Both the position numbers and the translations under genes were made by a program. From the NCBI RefSeq assembly GCF_000949135.2, contig NZ_JTAN02000001.1:372001-436000 (forward strand): a DNA stretch of 64,000 nucleotides, given 5' to 3'. The notes beneath the pieces were generated by a model. That model saw only the letters and a program-made list of their open reading frames with translations. It made no database searches and was not told the origin of the DNA. The DNA comes from Burkholderia sp. USMB20 (GTDB lineage Bacteria > Pseudomonadota > Gammaproteobacteria > Burkholderiales > Burkholderiaceae). Position 1 is the first letter of the stretch. Each line of letters starts with the position of its first letter. This document shows positions 28,186 to 35,888 of this stretch, piece after piece.

Positions 28186-30429
28186 ATGACGTCCGAACGT
28201 CCCGCCGACTCCCGCACGCACACCGCACCGCCCGCCGACGACTGGCAGGACGACGGCAACTATGCGTCCGGCGCGCCCGAGCACGATTTCGCGGTCCGGC
28301 GCGTGACGCTGATCGTGCTGCTGGTCGCGGCGATCGTGCTGCCGTGCATCTACGTGTCGGTCATGGCGTACAACGACCTGAAGGCCCGCGAAGCCGCGGC
28401 GAGCGACGTGACGATGCGTACCGTGCGCGTCGCCGAGGAACATGCGCTCAAGGTGTTCGACCTGAGCGAGACGCTCGATGCGCGCATCGTCGACCTCGTG
28501 CAGGACATGGACGACGCCACCGTGCGCCGCCACGAATCCGACATCCACGAAGCGCTGAATACGATCGGCGGCGGCTATCCGCAGGTGGCCGCGGTGTCGA
28601 TCTTCGGTGCGAGCGGGATGCTGCTCGCCAACAGCCTCTACTATCCGGCGCCCTATGCGTCGATCGCGAACCGCGACGACTTCGCCGGCATCCGCGACGG
28701 CCGGGTGATCGAACACATCTCGAAGCTGATGATGGGGCCGCTCAAGCTCGAGAACATCCCCGTGTTCAACACGGGCGTCGCGCGACGCCATAGCGACGGT
28801 TCGTTCGCCGGCATGGTGTCGATCGCGCTGAAGTCGTCGTATTTCAACGCGTTCTACCGCGACCTGCTCGGCGGCGCGGCCACCCCGATGACGATGGCGC
28901 TCGCGCGTTCCGACGGCGCGGTGATCGCGTCGTATCCGCCGCCGCCGTCGCTCGCGCACACCGATCTCACGGCGACCTTCGGCAACGCGCAAAGCGATCC
29001 GCGCGCGGGCGTCGTGCGGGTGCGCCACGACGGCGCCAGCAGCGAGATCGTCGCGTACCGCCAGGTCGGCAGCTACCCCGTGTACGTGACCTGCGCGTAC
29101 CGCACGTCGGCGATCTGGCGTGAATGGTACGAACACCTGAGCGTGCTGTTCATCTCGATGTTCGCGCCGTCGATCGCGCTGTGGTCGGTGATCTGGCTGT
29201 CGCTGAAGCGGCTGAAGGCGGAAGAGGAGGCCTGGGACCGCTGGCAGGCCGAAGCGTCGATGCGACGCTCGATCGAATCCGCGTACCGGCAGTCGCGCAA
29301 GATGCAGGCGCTCGGCAACCTGGTCGGCAGCGTCGCGCACGACTTCAACAACCTGCTGATGATCATCTCGAGCAACGTGCAGATCGCGCGGCGACGCGGC
29401 GTCCAGCATCTCGACAAGGAACTCGGCGCGATCGAACGCGCGTTGAAGAATGGCCAGTCGCTCACGCGCCAGTTGCTCGGCGTCGCGCGCAAGCAGCCGC
29501 TGCACAGCGAGACGATCGACGTCGGTCAATGGCTCGGCACGTGCCGCGAACTGCTGAAGACGTCGCTCGGTTCGAAATCGCTGCTGGTCGTCGCGATCGA
29601 GCCCGGCGTATGGCCGATCCGGGTCGATGTCGCGGAGCTCGAGCTCGCGGTGATCAATCTCGCCGTCAACGCGCGCGATGCGATGACGGTCGGCGGCCGC
29701 TTCACGGTCGGCGCGCGCAACGTGACGCTGCGCCGCGAGGACGGCTTTCCGCTGACCGGCGACTTCGTGCAGATCTCGCTCGACGATACAGGCTCGGGCA
29801 TGCCGCCCGACGTGCTCGCGCGCGCGTTCGAGCCGCTCTTCACGACGAAGGCGCAGGGGATGGGAACGGGGCTCGGGCTGCCGCAGGTGTTCGCGTTCTG
29901 CGAGCGCTCGGGCGGACTCGCGACGATCGACAGCGCGGTCGGCGCCGGGACGTCGGTGCGCCTCTACCTGCCGCGCGCACGCGTCGAGGACATCGTCGCG
30001 CGACCGCAGGCCGCCGTGCACGACGCGGGCGGGCTTGCCGGCCTGCACGTGCTGCTGGTCGAGGACAACAGCGAAGTCGCGGCCGGCACCGAGGCGCTGC
30101 TCACGCTGCTCGGGCACCGCGTCACCTATGCGCCCACCGCCGACGACGCACTGCGCCTGATCGAGGGCGCGGCCGCGAACGACGCATTCGACCTGGTGAT
30201 CTCGGATATCCACATGCCGGGCCGCCTGAACGGCATCGATCTCGCCGAAGCGATCGACAAGCGGCCGGGGAAGCTGCCCGTGATCCTCGTCACGGGTTAC
30301 GCGGAGGAACTCGACCGCACGCGTACCGTCGACGTGCGCGTGCTGTCGAAGCCGTTCGACATCGCGCTGCTCGACGAGATTCTGCTCGGCATCCGCGAAG
30401 CGCGCGACGCACGGCACGCCGGCGCCTGA
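28186..30429 (+). CDS. Hybrid sensor histidine kinase with C-terminal receiver
   Basis: Protein of 747 residues. A membrane segment (VTLIVLLVAAIVLPCIYVSV), a periplasmic double-Cache-like sensor and a second membrane segment (LSVLFISMFAPSIALWSVIW) are followed by a HisKA box (LGNLVGSVAHDFNNLLMI), an ATPase domain (ELAVINLAVNARDAM, LDDTGSGMP, MGTGLGLPQVFAF) and a receiver domain with LLVEDNSEVAAG, the Asp in LVISDIHMPG and the Lys in VLSKPFD. The HDFNN form of the histidine box is typical of hybrid kinases with terminal receivers. The start at 28186 (MTSERPADS) is chosen over an in-frame ATG at 28084 that would place the promoter inside the gene. Confidence 0.9.
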   Translation: MTSERPADSRTHTAPPADDWQDDGNYASGAPEHDFAVRRVTLIVLLVAAIVLPCIYVSVMAYNDLKAREAAASDVTMRTVRVAEEHALKVFDLSETLDARIVDLVQDMDDATVRRHESDIHEALNTIGGGYPQVAAVSIFGASGMLLANSLYYPAPYASIANRDDFAGIRDGRVIEHISKLMMGPLKLENIPVFNTGVARRHSDGSFAGMVSIALKSSYFNAFYRDLLGGAATPMTMALARSDGAVIASYPPPPSLAHTDLTATFGNAQSDPRAGVVRVRHDGASSEIVAYRQVGSYPVYVTCAYRTSAIWREWYEHLSVLFISMFAPSIALWSVIWLSLKRLKAEEEAWDRWQAEASMRRSIESAYRQSRKMQALGNLVGSVAHDFNNLLMIISSNVQIARRRGVQHLDKELGAIERALKNGQSLTRQLLGVARKQPLHSETIDVGQWLGTCRELLKTSLGSKSLLVVAIEPGVWPIRVDVAELELAVINLAVNARDAMTVGGRFTVGARNVTLRREDGFPLTGDFVQISLDDTGSGMPPDVLARAFEPLFTTKAQGMGTGLGLPQVFAFCERSGGLATIDSAVGAGTSVRLYLPRARVEDIVARPQAAVHDAGGLAGLHVLLVEDNSEVAAGTEALLTLLGHRVTYAPTADDALRLIEGAAANDAFDLVISDIHMPGRLNGIDLAEAIDKRPGKLPVILVTGYAEELDRTRTVDVRVLSKPFDIALLDEILLGIREARDARHAGA

Positions 30430-30474
30430 CCCGCGGCATGCGGGCCGGTGCCGGCGGCGGCAAGGAAACGGCGG

Positions 30475-31029
30475 TCAGGCCGCCTTCAGCACGCGCACCC
30501 AGTCGACGTAGCGGTCGACGAAACCCTGCAGGAACTTGCGGGTGTCTTCGCTGACGATCTGGCCCTCGTCGTCGATACGCGCCGGGTCGTGCTTGATGAA
30601 CATTTCCGGCTGGCCGAGCGTCTTCACGTCGAGATACGCGAGCACGTTGCGCAGGTGCTGCTGCGCGAGCGCGGTACCGGTCGCACCCGGCGACGTGCCG
30701 AGCACCGCACCCGGCTTGCCGGACCACGAGTTGTGCCCCCACGGGCGCGAGCCCCAGTCGAGCGCGTTCTTCAGCACGCCCGGGATCGAGCGGTTGTACT
30801 CGGGCGTCACGAACAGCAGCGCGTCGGCCGCCTCGATCGACTGCTTGAAGCGCTTCGCGACTTCCGGAAAGTCCGCGTCGTAGTCCTGGCTGTAGAGCGG
30901 CAGTTCGCCGATCTCGACGAATTCGAACGAGAAATCGGCGGGGGCGAGCGAGATCACGGCTTGCGCGAGCGCGCGGTTCCAGGAACCGCGACGCAGGCTG
31001 CCGACGACGACTGCAACACGATAGGACAT
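30475..31029 (-). CDS. NADPH-dependent FMN reductase (chromate/quinone reductase type)
   Basis: Flavodoxin-fold reductase of 184 residues. The FMN phosphate loop reads VVVGSLRRGSWNRALAQAV, and the family hallmark VTPEYNRSIPGVLKNALDW is complete. Related enzymes reduce quinones, chromate or flavins with NAD(P)H. The ATG at 31029 has an AAGGAG ribosome site. It is convergent with the hybrid kinase gene and monocistronic. Its upstream region carries two DnaA-box-like sites. Confidence 0.88.
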   Translation of the reverse strand: MSYRVAVVVGSLRRGSWNRALAQAVISLAPADFSFEFVEIGELPLYSQDYDADFPEVAKRFKQSIEAADALLFVTPEYNRSIPGVLKNALDWGSRPWGHNSWSGKPGAVLGTSPGATGTALAQQHLRNVLAYLDVKTLGQPEMFIKHDPARIDDEGQIVSEDTRKFLQGFVDRYVDWVRVLKAA

Positions 31030-31154
31030 GGCTTTCTCCTTCCGGTGAGTAAGGAATCGGGTCGATTGATTCTGGACAGGCGACAAAGGTCTGTTTATAG
31101 GCAAGCCAGCCCGCGAGCCGTCCCACGGGGCCGACCGGCCGACTTTCCACAAGG

Positions 31155-31177
31155 TTTTCCACAGAAATTGTGGATAA
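31155..31177. promoter_or_regulatory. Pair of DnaA-box-like sites
   Basis: TTTTCCACA (31155-31163) and TGTGGATAA (31169-31177, a perfect TTATCCACA on the minus strand) form an inverted pair five bases apart. They sit in the 375-base gene-free gap between the FMN reductase and the sigma-factor gene, about 2 kb left of the parS cluster. Confidence 0.55.
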
Positions 31178-31404
31178 CTTGACCGTTATGGTCTGATGTT
31201 ACAGACCGCCCGCGTCGCGATTTCGCGGCGCGCGACGCCAGGCTTCGGCAAGCATAGCGCAGCGCGCCAGCCGGCCTCGTGAATTCGCGACGGAACATGC
31301 GTTGCAGCGCAGCGTCTCGCCCAGTAAGCTGCTCGCACACCGCGATGCGCCCGCCCGGTGGCGCGCACGCGAGCGCTTTCGCTTCGTAAGGCTCCCGACC
31401 TGCC

Positions 31405-32001
31405 ATGCTGTCCGCGTACGACGACCCTGCCTATCTCGCGCAACTGCGGCGCGACCTGCTGCGCTTCGCGCGACTCCAGCTCCGCGACACCGATGCGGCC
31501 GAGGATGCCGTGCAGGAAGCGCTGACCACCGCGTGGTCGCACGCGGGCGAGTTCGCGGGACGGTCCGCCCACAAGACCTGGGTGTTCGGCATCCTGCGCA
31601 ACAAGCTGATCGACATCCTGCGCGCGCGGCAGCGGACGGTGAGCCTGTCCGCGCTCGATGCGGAACTCGACGGCGAATCCGCGCTCGATCGCGAACTCTT
31701 CAAGGAAAACGGGCATTGGGCGCCGCACACGAAGCCGCAGCCGTGGCCGCGCCCCGAAACGCTATTGCAGCAACAGCAGTTCTGGATGCTGTTCCAGGTC
31801 TGCCTGGACCACTTGCCGGAACACATCGGGCGCGTGTTCATGATGCGCGAATTCCTCGACGTCGAGATTGCCGACATCTGCAGCGAACTGACGTTGACGA
31901 CGAATCATTGCAGCGTGCTGCTGTATCGGGCGCGTACGCGCCTGCGCACCTGCCTCAGCGAAAAAGGAATGACGACCGAAGATGCTGCCGGGGAAATGTA
32001 G
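31405..32001 (+). CDS. ECF-type RNA polymerase sigma factor
   Basis: Group 4 sigma factor of 198 residues. Region 2 spans about residues 15-80 (FARLQLRDTDAAEDAVQEAL, KTWVFGILRNKLIDILRAR) and region 4 about 125-185 (LPEHIGRVFMMREFLDVEI, then SVLLYRARTRLRTCL). An unusual insertion rich in Pro/Trp and Gln (HWAPHTKPQPWPRPETLLQQ) joins the two. Its last bases overlap the next gene, which encodes a small zinc-finger protein likely to be its anti-sigma factor. The signal it answers to is not evident. Confidence 0.88.
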   Translation: MLSAYDDPAYLAQLRRDLLRFARLQLRDTDAAEDAVQEALTTAWSHAGEFAGRSAHKTWVFGILRNKLIDILRARQRTVSLSALDAELDGESALDRELFKENGHWAPHTKPQPWPRPETLLQQQQFWMLFQVCLDHLPEHIGRVFMMREFLDVEIADICSELTLTTNHCSVLLYRARTRLRTCLSEKGMTTEDAAGEM

Positions 32002-32218
32002 GGACGTGACGCGACTGCTGTCGGATGCGCTCGACCGGTCCTTGACGCTTCATGAGCGCATGCAGGTGCATGTGCATCTGCCGACTTGCAGCGGATGCCG
32101 CGTGTATCGCGGGCAGATCGCGCTGCTGCGGACGGCAGCGCATGCGGCGGCGGGGCGGGGGATGGGGGATGAAGCGGGTGGCGATCGGGATGAGTCGTCG
32201 GGCGACGGGCAGGGCTGA
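31982..32218 (+). CDS. Small zinc-finger anti-sigma factor
   Basis: Protein of 78 residues whose start overlaps the sigma gene by 20 bases. A zf-HC2-type motif is visible as HVHLPTCSGCR (His-x3-Cys-x2-Cys), the fold that holds ECF sigma factors inactive. There is no membrane segment, so it would be a soluble, possibly redox- or metal-responsive anti-sigma. The C-terminal third is Gly/Asp-rich and probably disordered. Confidence 0.78.
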   Translation: MLPGKCRDVTRLLSDALDRSLTLHERMQVHVHLPTCSGCRVYRGQIALLRTAAHAAAGRGMGDEAGGDRDESSGDGQG

Positions 32219-32230
32219 GTTGCTGCCTTG

Positions 32231-32630
32231 TGATTTCTGCTACGAGCGGTTCATTTGATGACGGCTGGGAGCGTAGCCACGGTGGTCGGTTGTGATATTC
32301 GAATTCAGTCGATCGATCCGACGCCTCTCGTGATTGCTGCTACGAGTGGTTTGTTTGATGACGGCTGGCAGCGTAGCCACGGTAGACGGTTGCGGTATTC
32401 GAATTGAGTAGGCCAATCCGGCACGTCTCGTGATTGCTGCTATGAGTGGTTCCATCGATGAATGCTGGCAGGGCAGCCACGGTGGACGGTTGTGCTACTC
32501 GAATTCAAGCGGTCGATCCGATGCGTCTCGTGATTTCCGCTACGCGCGGCTCATTTGATGACCATCGGCAGCGTAGCCACGGTGGTCGATTGCGGCTCGC
32601 GAATTCAGCCGCTTATTCCCGGCGCGCTCG
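32231..32630. repeat. Four tandem repeats of exactly 100 bp
   Basis: Units begin at 32231, 32331, 32431 and 32531, each starting TGATTnC and each exactly 100 bases, with no insertions between copies. The best-kept block is at unit positions 36-54 (around GGCAGCGTAGCCACGGTGG, containing the inverted repeat TGGC-AGCGTA-GCCA), then the GAATTC area near 71-76 and CTCG at the end. Copies differ by scattered substitutions. No reading frame is maintained, so this is not coding. The last copy runs into a GC hairpin at 32617-32638. Function unknown. Confidence 0.9.
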
Positions 32631-32670
32631 CGCCGGGATGATGCGATAAGAAAAATACGCCGAACAACAA

Positions 32671-33030
32671 TTATTCGAACAGCGCGCGCACCGACTCAGG
32701 CGGACGACCGATGGCCGCCTTGCCTCGATACACGACGATCGGACGCTGCAGCAGAATAGGATGAGCCGCAATCGCTTCATAGGCCTCCGCGTCGGTCAGA
32801 CTCGCACGGGCCAGATCCAGCGTCTTGTACGGCTCTTCGCCGTCGCGAAGCATGTCGCGCACCGGGCGCCCGAGCTGACGATGCAACGCTTCCAGTTCCT
32901 CGACCGTCGGCGGCGTCTTCAGATACTCGACGACATTCACCTGCGTGCCGGCGGTGTTCAACGTCTCGACCAGTGCGAGCGTCTCGCGGGACTTTGAGCA
33001 GCGGGGGTTGTGGTAGATCGTGATCATCAT
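32671..33030 (-). CDS. arsC: ArsC-family (glutaredoxin-dependent) arsenate reductase-like protein
   Basis: Thioredoxin-fold protein of about 119 residues. The active site HNPRCSKSRE fits the HX3CX3R pattern of the glutaredoxin-linked ArsC family, and the C-terminal RPIVVYRGKAAIGRPPE segment contains the usual Arg residues. Two adjacent ATG codons (33030, 33027) could start it; much longer versions would run through a parS site and are unlikely. No other ars gene is nearby, so a general reductase role (YffB-like) is also possible. Confidence 0.87.
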   Translation of the reverse strand: MMITIYHNPRCSKSRETLALVETLNTAGTQVNVVEYLKTPPTVEELEALHRQLGRPVRDMLRDGEEPYKTLDLARASLTDAEAYEAIAAHPILLQRPIVVYRGKAAIGRPPESVRALFE

Positions 33031-33180
33031 TCGGACCTGGATTGGAAAGGCACGTATTGTAGCCAGTCTGGTTGCGTGCGTTTCGGCGGGGACCGGCGCG
33101 CGGGCGAAAGGGGAGTTGGAGTACGGTGCGGCGTGCGGGGGGAATCGTTCGCGCCGACGAGCGGGCAGAGCGCGTGATGC

Positions 33181-33196
33181 CTTTATGCGCATAAAG
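33181..33196. promoter_or_regulatory. parS: parS site 1
   Basis: CTTTATGCGCATAAAG, a perfect 16-bp palindrome sharing the core TTTATGCGCATAAA with five further sites up to 34729. It is the likely ParB-binding centromere of this replicon. It lies about 150 bases upstream of the arsC-like gene. Confidence 0.9.
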
Positions 33197-33325
33197 TGCG
33201 TTGCACGGGCAATCGCCAAGGACGTCTGCGGTGGCGAGCGCCGATGAACGACGACTCACCACTACGGCGTGTTGCAGGTTCTCACGCGAGGGCCACCGTA
33301 CGGTTTTGGTTTTATCCGTCGCCGG

Positions 33326-33341
33326 GTTTATGCGCATAAAG
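33326..33341. promoter_or_regulatory. parS: parS site 2
   Basis: GTTTATGCGCATAAAG; same 14-base core as the other sites, with only the outermost pair not matching. Confidence 0.9.
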
Positions 33342-33517
33342 CTATCGCTTCGCGAGGTGGGGAGGTCCACTGATATCGCGACGGGCCCGGACACTTCGAT
33401 ACCTCGAACGATCAGCGGTGCGATACGCGATCGAGTCCGTCCGGGGCATTGTCGCGGGACGTATTAATGCGCGCTTGCCGACGTGGGGCCCGCCGATCGC
33501 TGCCGAGCCTCTCGATG

Positions 33518-33533
33518 GTTTATGCGCATAAAC
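33518..33533. promoter_or_regulatory. parS: parS site 3
   Basis: GTTTATGCGCATAAAC, a perfect 16-bp palindrome. It lies just before the 8-bp tandem repeat. Confidence 0.92.
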
Positions 33534-33545
33534 GCTTGGGGCGGC

Positions 33546-33609
33546 CACCGCTTCACCGCTTCACCGCTTCACCGCTTCACCGCTTCACCGCTTCACCGCT
33601 TCACCGCTT
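33546..33609. repeat. 8-bp tandem repeat (CACCGCTT)x8 inside the parS cluster
   Basis: Eight perfect copies of CACCGCTT, followed by a decayed copy and three GCTGCAC-type repeats to about 33640. Such arrays change length easily by slippage. The whole stretch 33031-34050 has no gene; it is the parS-containing leader of parA. Confidence 0.95.
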
Positions 33610-33741
33610 CACCACTGCACGCTGCACGCTGCACGGCACACGGCGCGAGTATCGCGCCGGCCTGAGTCGCGCCGCGTTCGTCATCCAGGCTCGTGCTCAA
33701 GCGAGGACGCCGACTCGCAGATGCTCTCCAGCACCGCCGAA

Positions 33742-33757
33742 GTTTATGCGCAAAAAC
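33742..33757. promoter_or_regulatory. parS: parS site 4 (degenerate)
   Basis: GTTTATGCGCAAAAAC differs from the perfect palindrome at one base (T to A in the right half). It may bind ParB more weakly. Confidence 0.7.
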
Positions 33758-33934
33758 TCCCCCGTCACCAAGGCCCCGCACGTTCGGCTAACGACAGGGC
33801 AGGCGCCAACACATTGCGCCGATCAGCTTCTCGAACGACGAGCAGAAACGCCTGTCGTCACGACGATCCATCCGCTCATCATCCACCGCAGCAATCTCGC
33901 CGCCATCCGCTGCAGTCAGCCAGCGTCTCCATTC

Positions 33935-33950
33935 GTTTATGCGCATAAAC
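33935..33950. promoter_or_regulatory. parS: parS site 5 (parA promoter)
   Basis: Perfect GTTTATGCGCATAAAC about 100 bases before the parA start, so ParB bound here could affect parAB transcription. Confidence 0.92.
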
Positions 33951-34050
33951 CGATAGCCCGAATGGCTAACGCGTAGTTGGCAAACGACAATTTCATTGAA
34001 ATATAAATATCGTCCTGTAAAATTCCAACGACCAAAAACAGGAGTGAAAA

Positions 34051-34713
34051 TTGGCCGCGGAAATCATTGCAGTCACTCAACAAAAAGGTGGCGTCGGCAA
34101 AAGCACGATTGCCATGCACCTCGGCGCGGCATTCCATGAGAAAGGGAAGCGCGTCCTCGTCATCGACGCAGACGGTCAAAACACACTGATTCACTGGTCG
34201 AGCGCATCCGGTGACAGCGACGCCGGCATCCCGTTCCCGGTCGTCAATCTCGCCGAAGCCGGCGGCCAGATCCATCGCGAGATCAAGAAGTTCATCAACG
34301 ACTACGACATCATCGTCGTCGATTGCCCGCCGTCGATCACCGAGAAAGTTTCCGGCGTCGTGTTGCTGGCCGCATCGATCGCCGTGATCCCGACTTCGTC
34401 GTCGCCGGCCGATTACTGGTCGAGCGTCGGGCTGGTCAAGCTGATCCAGCAGGCGCAGGTGATGAACGAAGACCTCCGTGCCGTCTTCCTGCTGAACAAG
34501 ACCGAAGAGAAGCGCATGCTGACCCGCGAGCTCAAGCGTGCGCTCGAGGAGCTCGGCTTCCCGTTGCTGAAGACGCAAATCCCGACCCGGGAAGCGTACA
34601 AGCAGGCAATGGCGCTCGGTCAGACCGTGCTGCAGATGAACGATCGCGGCGCCAAGCTGGCCGCCGCGGAAATTCGCGCATGTGCCGACGAAATCGTCGC
34701 CATGCTGCCCTGA
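34051..34713 (+). CDS. parA: ParA partition ATPase of the secondary replicon
   Basis: Walker-type partition ATPase of 220 residues. The deviant P-loop KGGVGKST is at residues 12-19, with VLVIDADGQNT (Walker A') and IIVVDCPPS (Walker B) following. It lacks an N-terminal DNA-binding domain, as in type Ib ParA. The start is a TTG at 34051 with AGGAG at 34040-34044; no ATG is available before the P-loop. With ParB and the parS cluster it separates the replicon copies at division. Confidence 0.95.
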   Translation: MAAEIIAVTQQKGGVGKSTIAMHLGAAFHEKGKRVLVIDADGQNTLIHWSSASGDSDAGIPFPVVNLAEAGGQIHREIKKFINDYDIIVVDCPPSITEKVSGVVLLAASIAVIPTSSSPADYWSSVGLVKLIQQAQVMNEDLRAVFLLNKTEEKRMLTRELKRALEELGFPLLKTQIPTREAYKQAMALGQTVLQMNDRGAKLAAAEIRACADEIVAMLP

Positions 34714-34729
34714 CTTTATGCGCATAAAG
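34714..34729. promoter_or_regulatory. parS: parS site 6, overlapping the parB ribosome site
   Basis: CTTTATGCGCATAAAG lies in the 23-base gap between parA and parB. Its last bases form part of the parB ribosome site (AAAGGAG), so ParB binding to DNA here sits exactly at its own gene's translation start region. Confidence 0.92.
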
Positions 34730-34736
34730 GAGTCAC

Positions 34737-35798
34737 ATGAAACCCTCCCAATTTGCAAAAGGATTCCAAGCGCGCCCGGATATCACGACGAGCGAGAAGC
34801 GCACGGCGCTTGATCGGCTGAATGCCATCGACGGCATCGTCAAATCCGAGACGGCCACGCCGGCCCCGACGAAGTCCGCCAAGAAGGACATCACGCCGCC
34901 ACCGTCTCCGGACGTCCTGCTCGATCCGTCGATCGACGAGTCGCCGCAATATCGCGCGTGGCGCCTCGAGAACCGCTATGCGCCCGGCCAGGTAATCGAA
35001 CTGCCGTTGAAGGCGATCAAGCATAGCCCGTTCAACCCGCGGCACTTCTATCTGAAGTCGTCGATTGCCGAACTCGCGGTCAACCTCGCGAAGCAGGGGC
35101 AGCAGCAGGCGATCCACGTGATTCCGGACTATGACAATCCGGGCTCGTATTTCGTCAGCGACGGCGGCCGCCGCGTGCGCGCGCTGAAGGAAGCGAACAA
35201 GGAGTCGGTAAAGGCGATCGTGATCGACGTGCCGATCGGGATCCAGAGCTACAAGCTCGGCTACGACCTGAACGTGCAACGCGACTCGCAGACGGTGTTC
35301 GACAACGCCGTCGTGTGGCGCCGCTTCCTCGACGACAAGCACTTCCTGAGTCAGAAGGAACTGTCCGAGCATCTCGGCCTCGACGAGTCGACGGTCGCGG
35401 TCGCGCTGTCGATCGGCAAGCTGCCGGAAAGCGTGATGCAGGAGATGGTCGCGCGCCCCGATCGTTTCGGTTCGAACATGGCGTATCAGGTCGGCCGTTA
35501 TCACAACGCGCGCGGCACCGAGGCGACGCTGCGGCTGATCAACAAGATCGTGTCCGACGATCTCAGCACGCGCCAGGTGTCGGACATCGTCAAGGGCCGC
35601 GTCGCGGCGCAGGAAACGCCGAAGCCGGCGGGCCGCCAGCGCTATGCGCAGCGTCTCGAGATCAAGCTCGGCGGCAAGTCGGTCGGCGACCTGAAGTCGT
35701 ATGGCGAAGACCGCATCGAACTGCGCCTGCGCGGCCTCCCGAAGGACAAGCGCGACGCGATCCTCGAGCAGCTCGAGCGGATGCTGTTGTCGGACTGA
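34737..35798 (+). CDS. parB: ParB centromere-binding protein of the secondary replicon
   Basis: ParB/Spo0J-type protein of 353 residues. The central ParB domain has VIELPLKAIKHSPFNPRHFY, LAVNLAKQGQQQAIHV and the nucleotide-binding box SDGGRRVRALKEANKE. The helix-turn-helix follows as LSQKELSEHLGLDESTVAVA. The N-terminal 70 residues are probably flexible and should bind ParA; the C-terminal end dimerises. The ATG at 34737 is preceded by AAGGAG, which overlaps parS site 6. It is convergent with the rep gene. Confidence 0.95.
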   Translation: MKPSQFAKGFQARPDITTSEKRTALDRLNAIDGIVKSETATPAPTKSAKKDITPPPSPDVLLDPSIDESPQYRAWRLENRYAPGQVIELPLKAIKHSPFNPRHFYLKSSIAELAVNLAKQGQQQAIHVIPDYDNPGSYFVSDGGRRVRALKEANKESVKAIVIDVPIGIQSYKLGYDLNVQRDSQTVFDNAVVWRRFLDDKHFLSQKELSEHLGLDESTVAVALSIGKLPESVMQEMVARPDRFGSNMAYQVGRYHNARGTEATLRLINKIVSDDLSTRQVSDIVKGRVAAQETPKPAGRQRYAQRLEIKLGGKSVGDLKSYGEDRIELRLRGLPKDKRDAILEQLERMLLSD

Positions 35799-35888
35799 TG
35801 GAAACGGCCGGCAGGGCCTGGCGATGCGCCGGGCCCGCCGGTTGGGCGGGCGGCCGGCGGCGGCCCGTCAGAGGGGCCTGAACAGGCC

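Noticed and set aside
32231-32630. A CRISPR or insertion-sequence remnant
   Set aside because: Contiguous 100-base units with no spacers, no transposase fragment and no terminal inverted repeats.
32617-32638. Terminator at the end of the 100-bp repeats
   Set aside because: A perfect GC stem is present, but no T run follows on either strand; reported only as a hairpin in the repeat entry.
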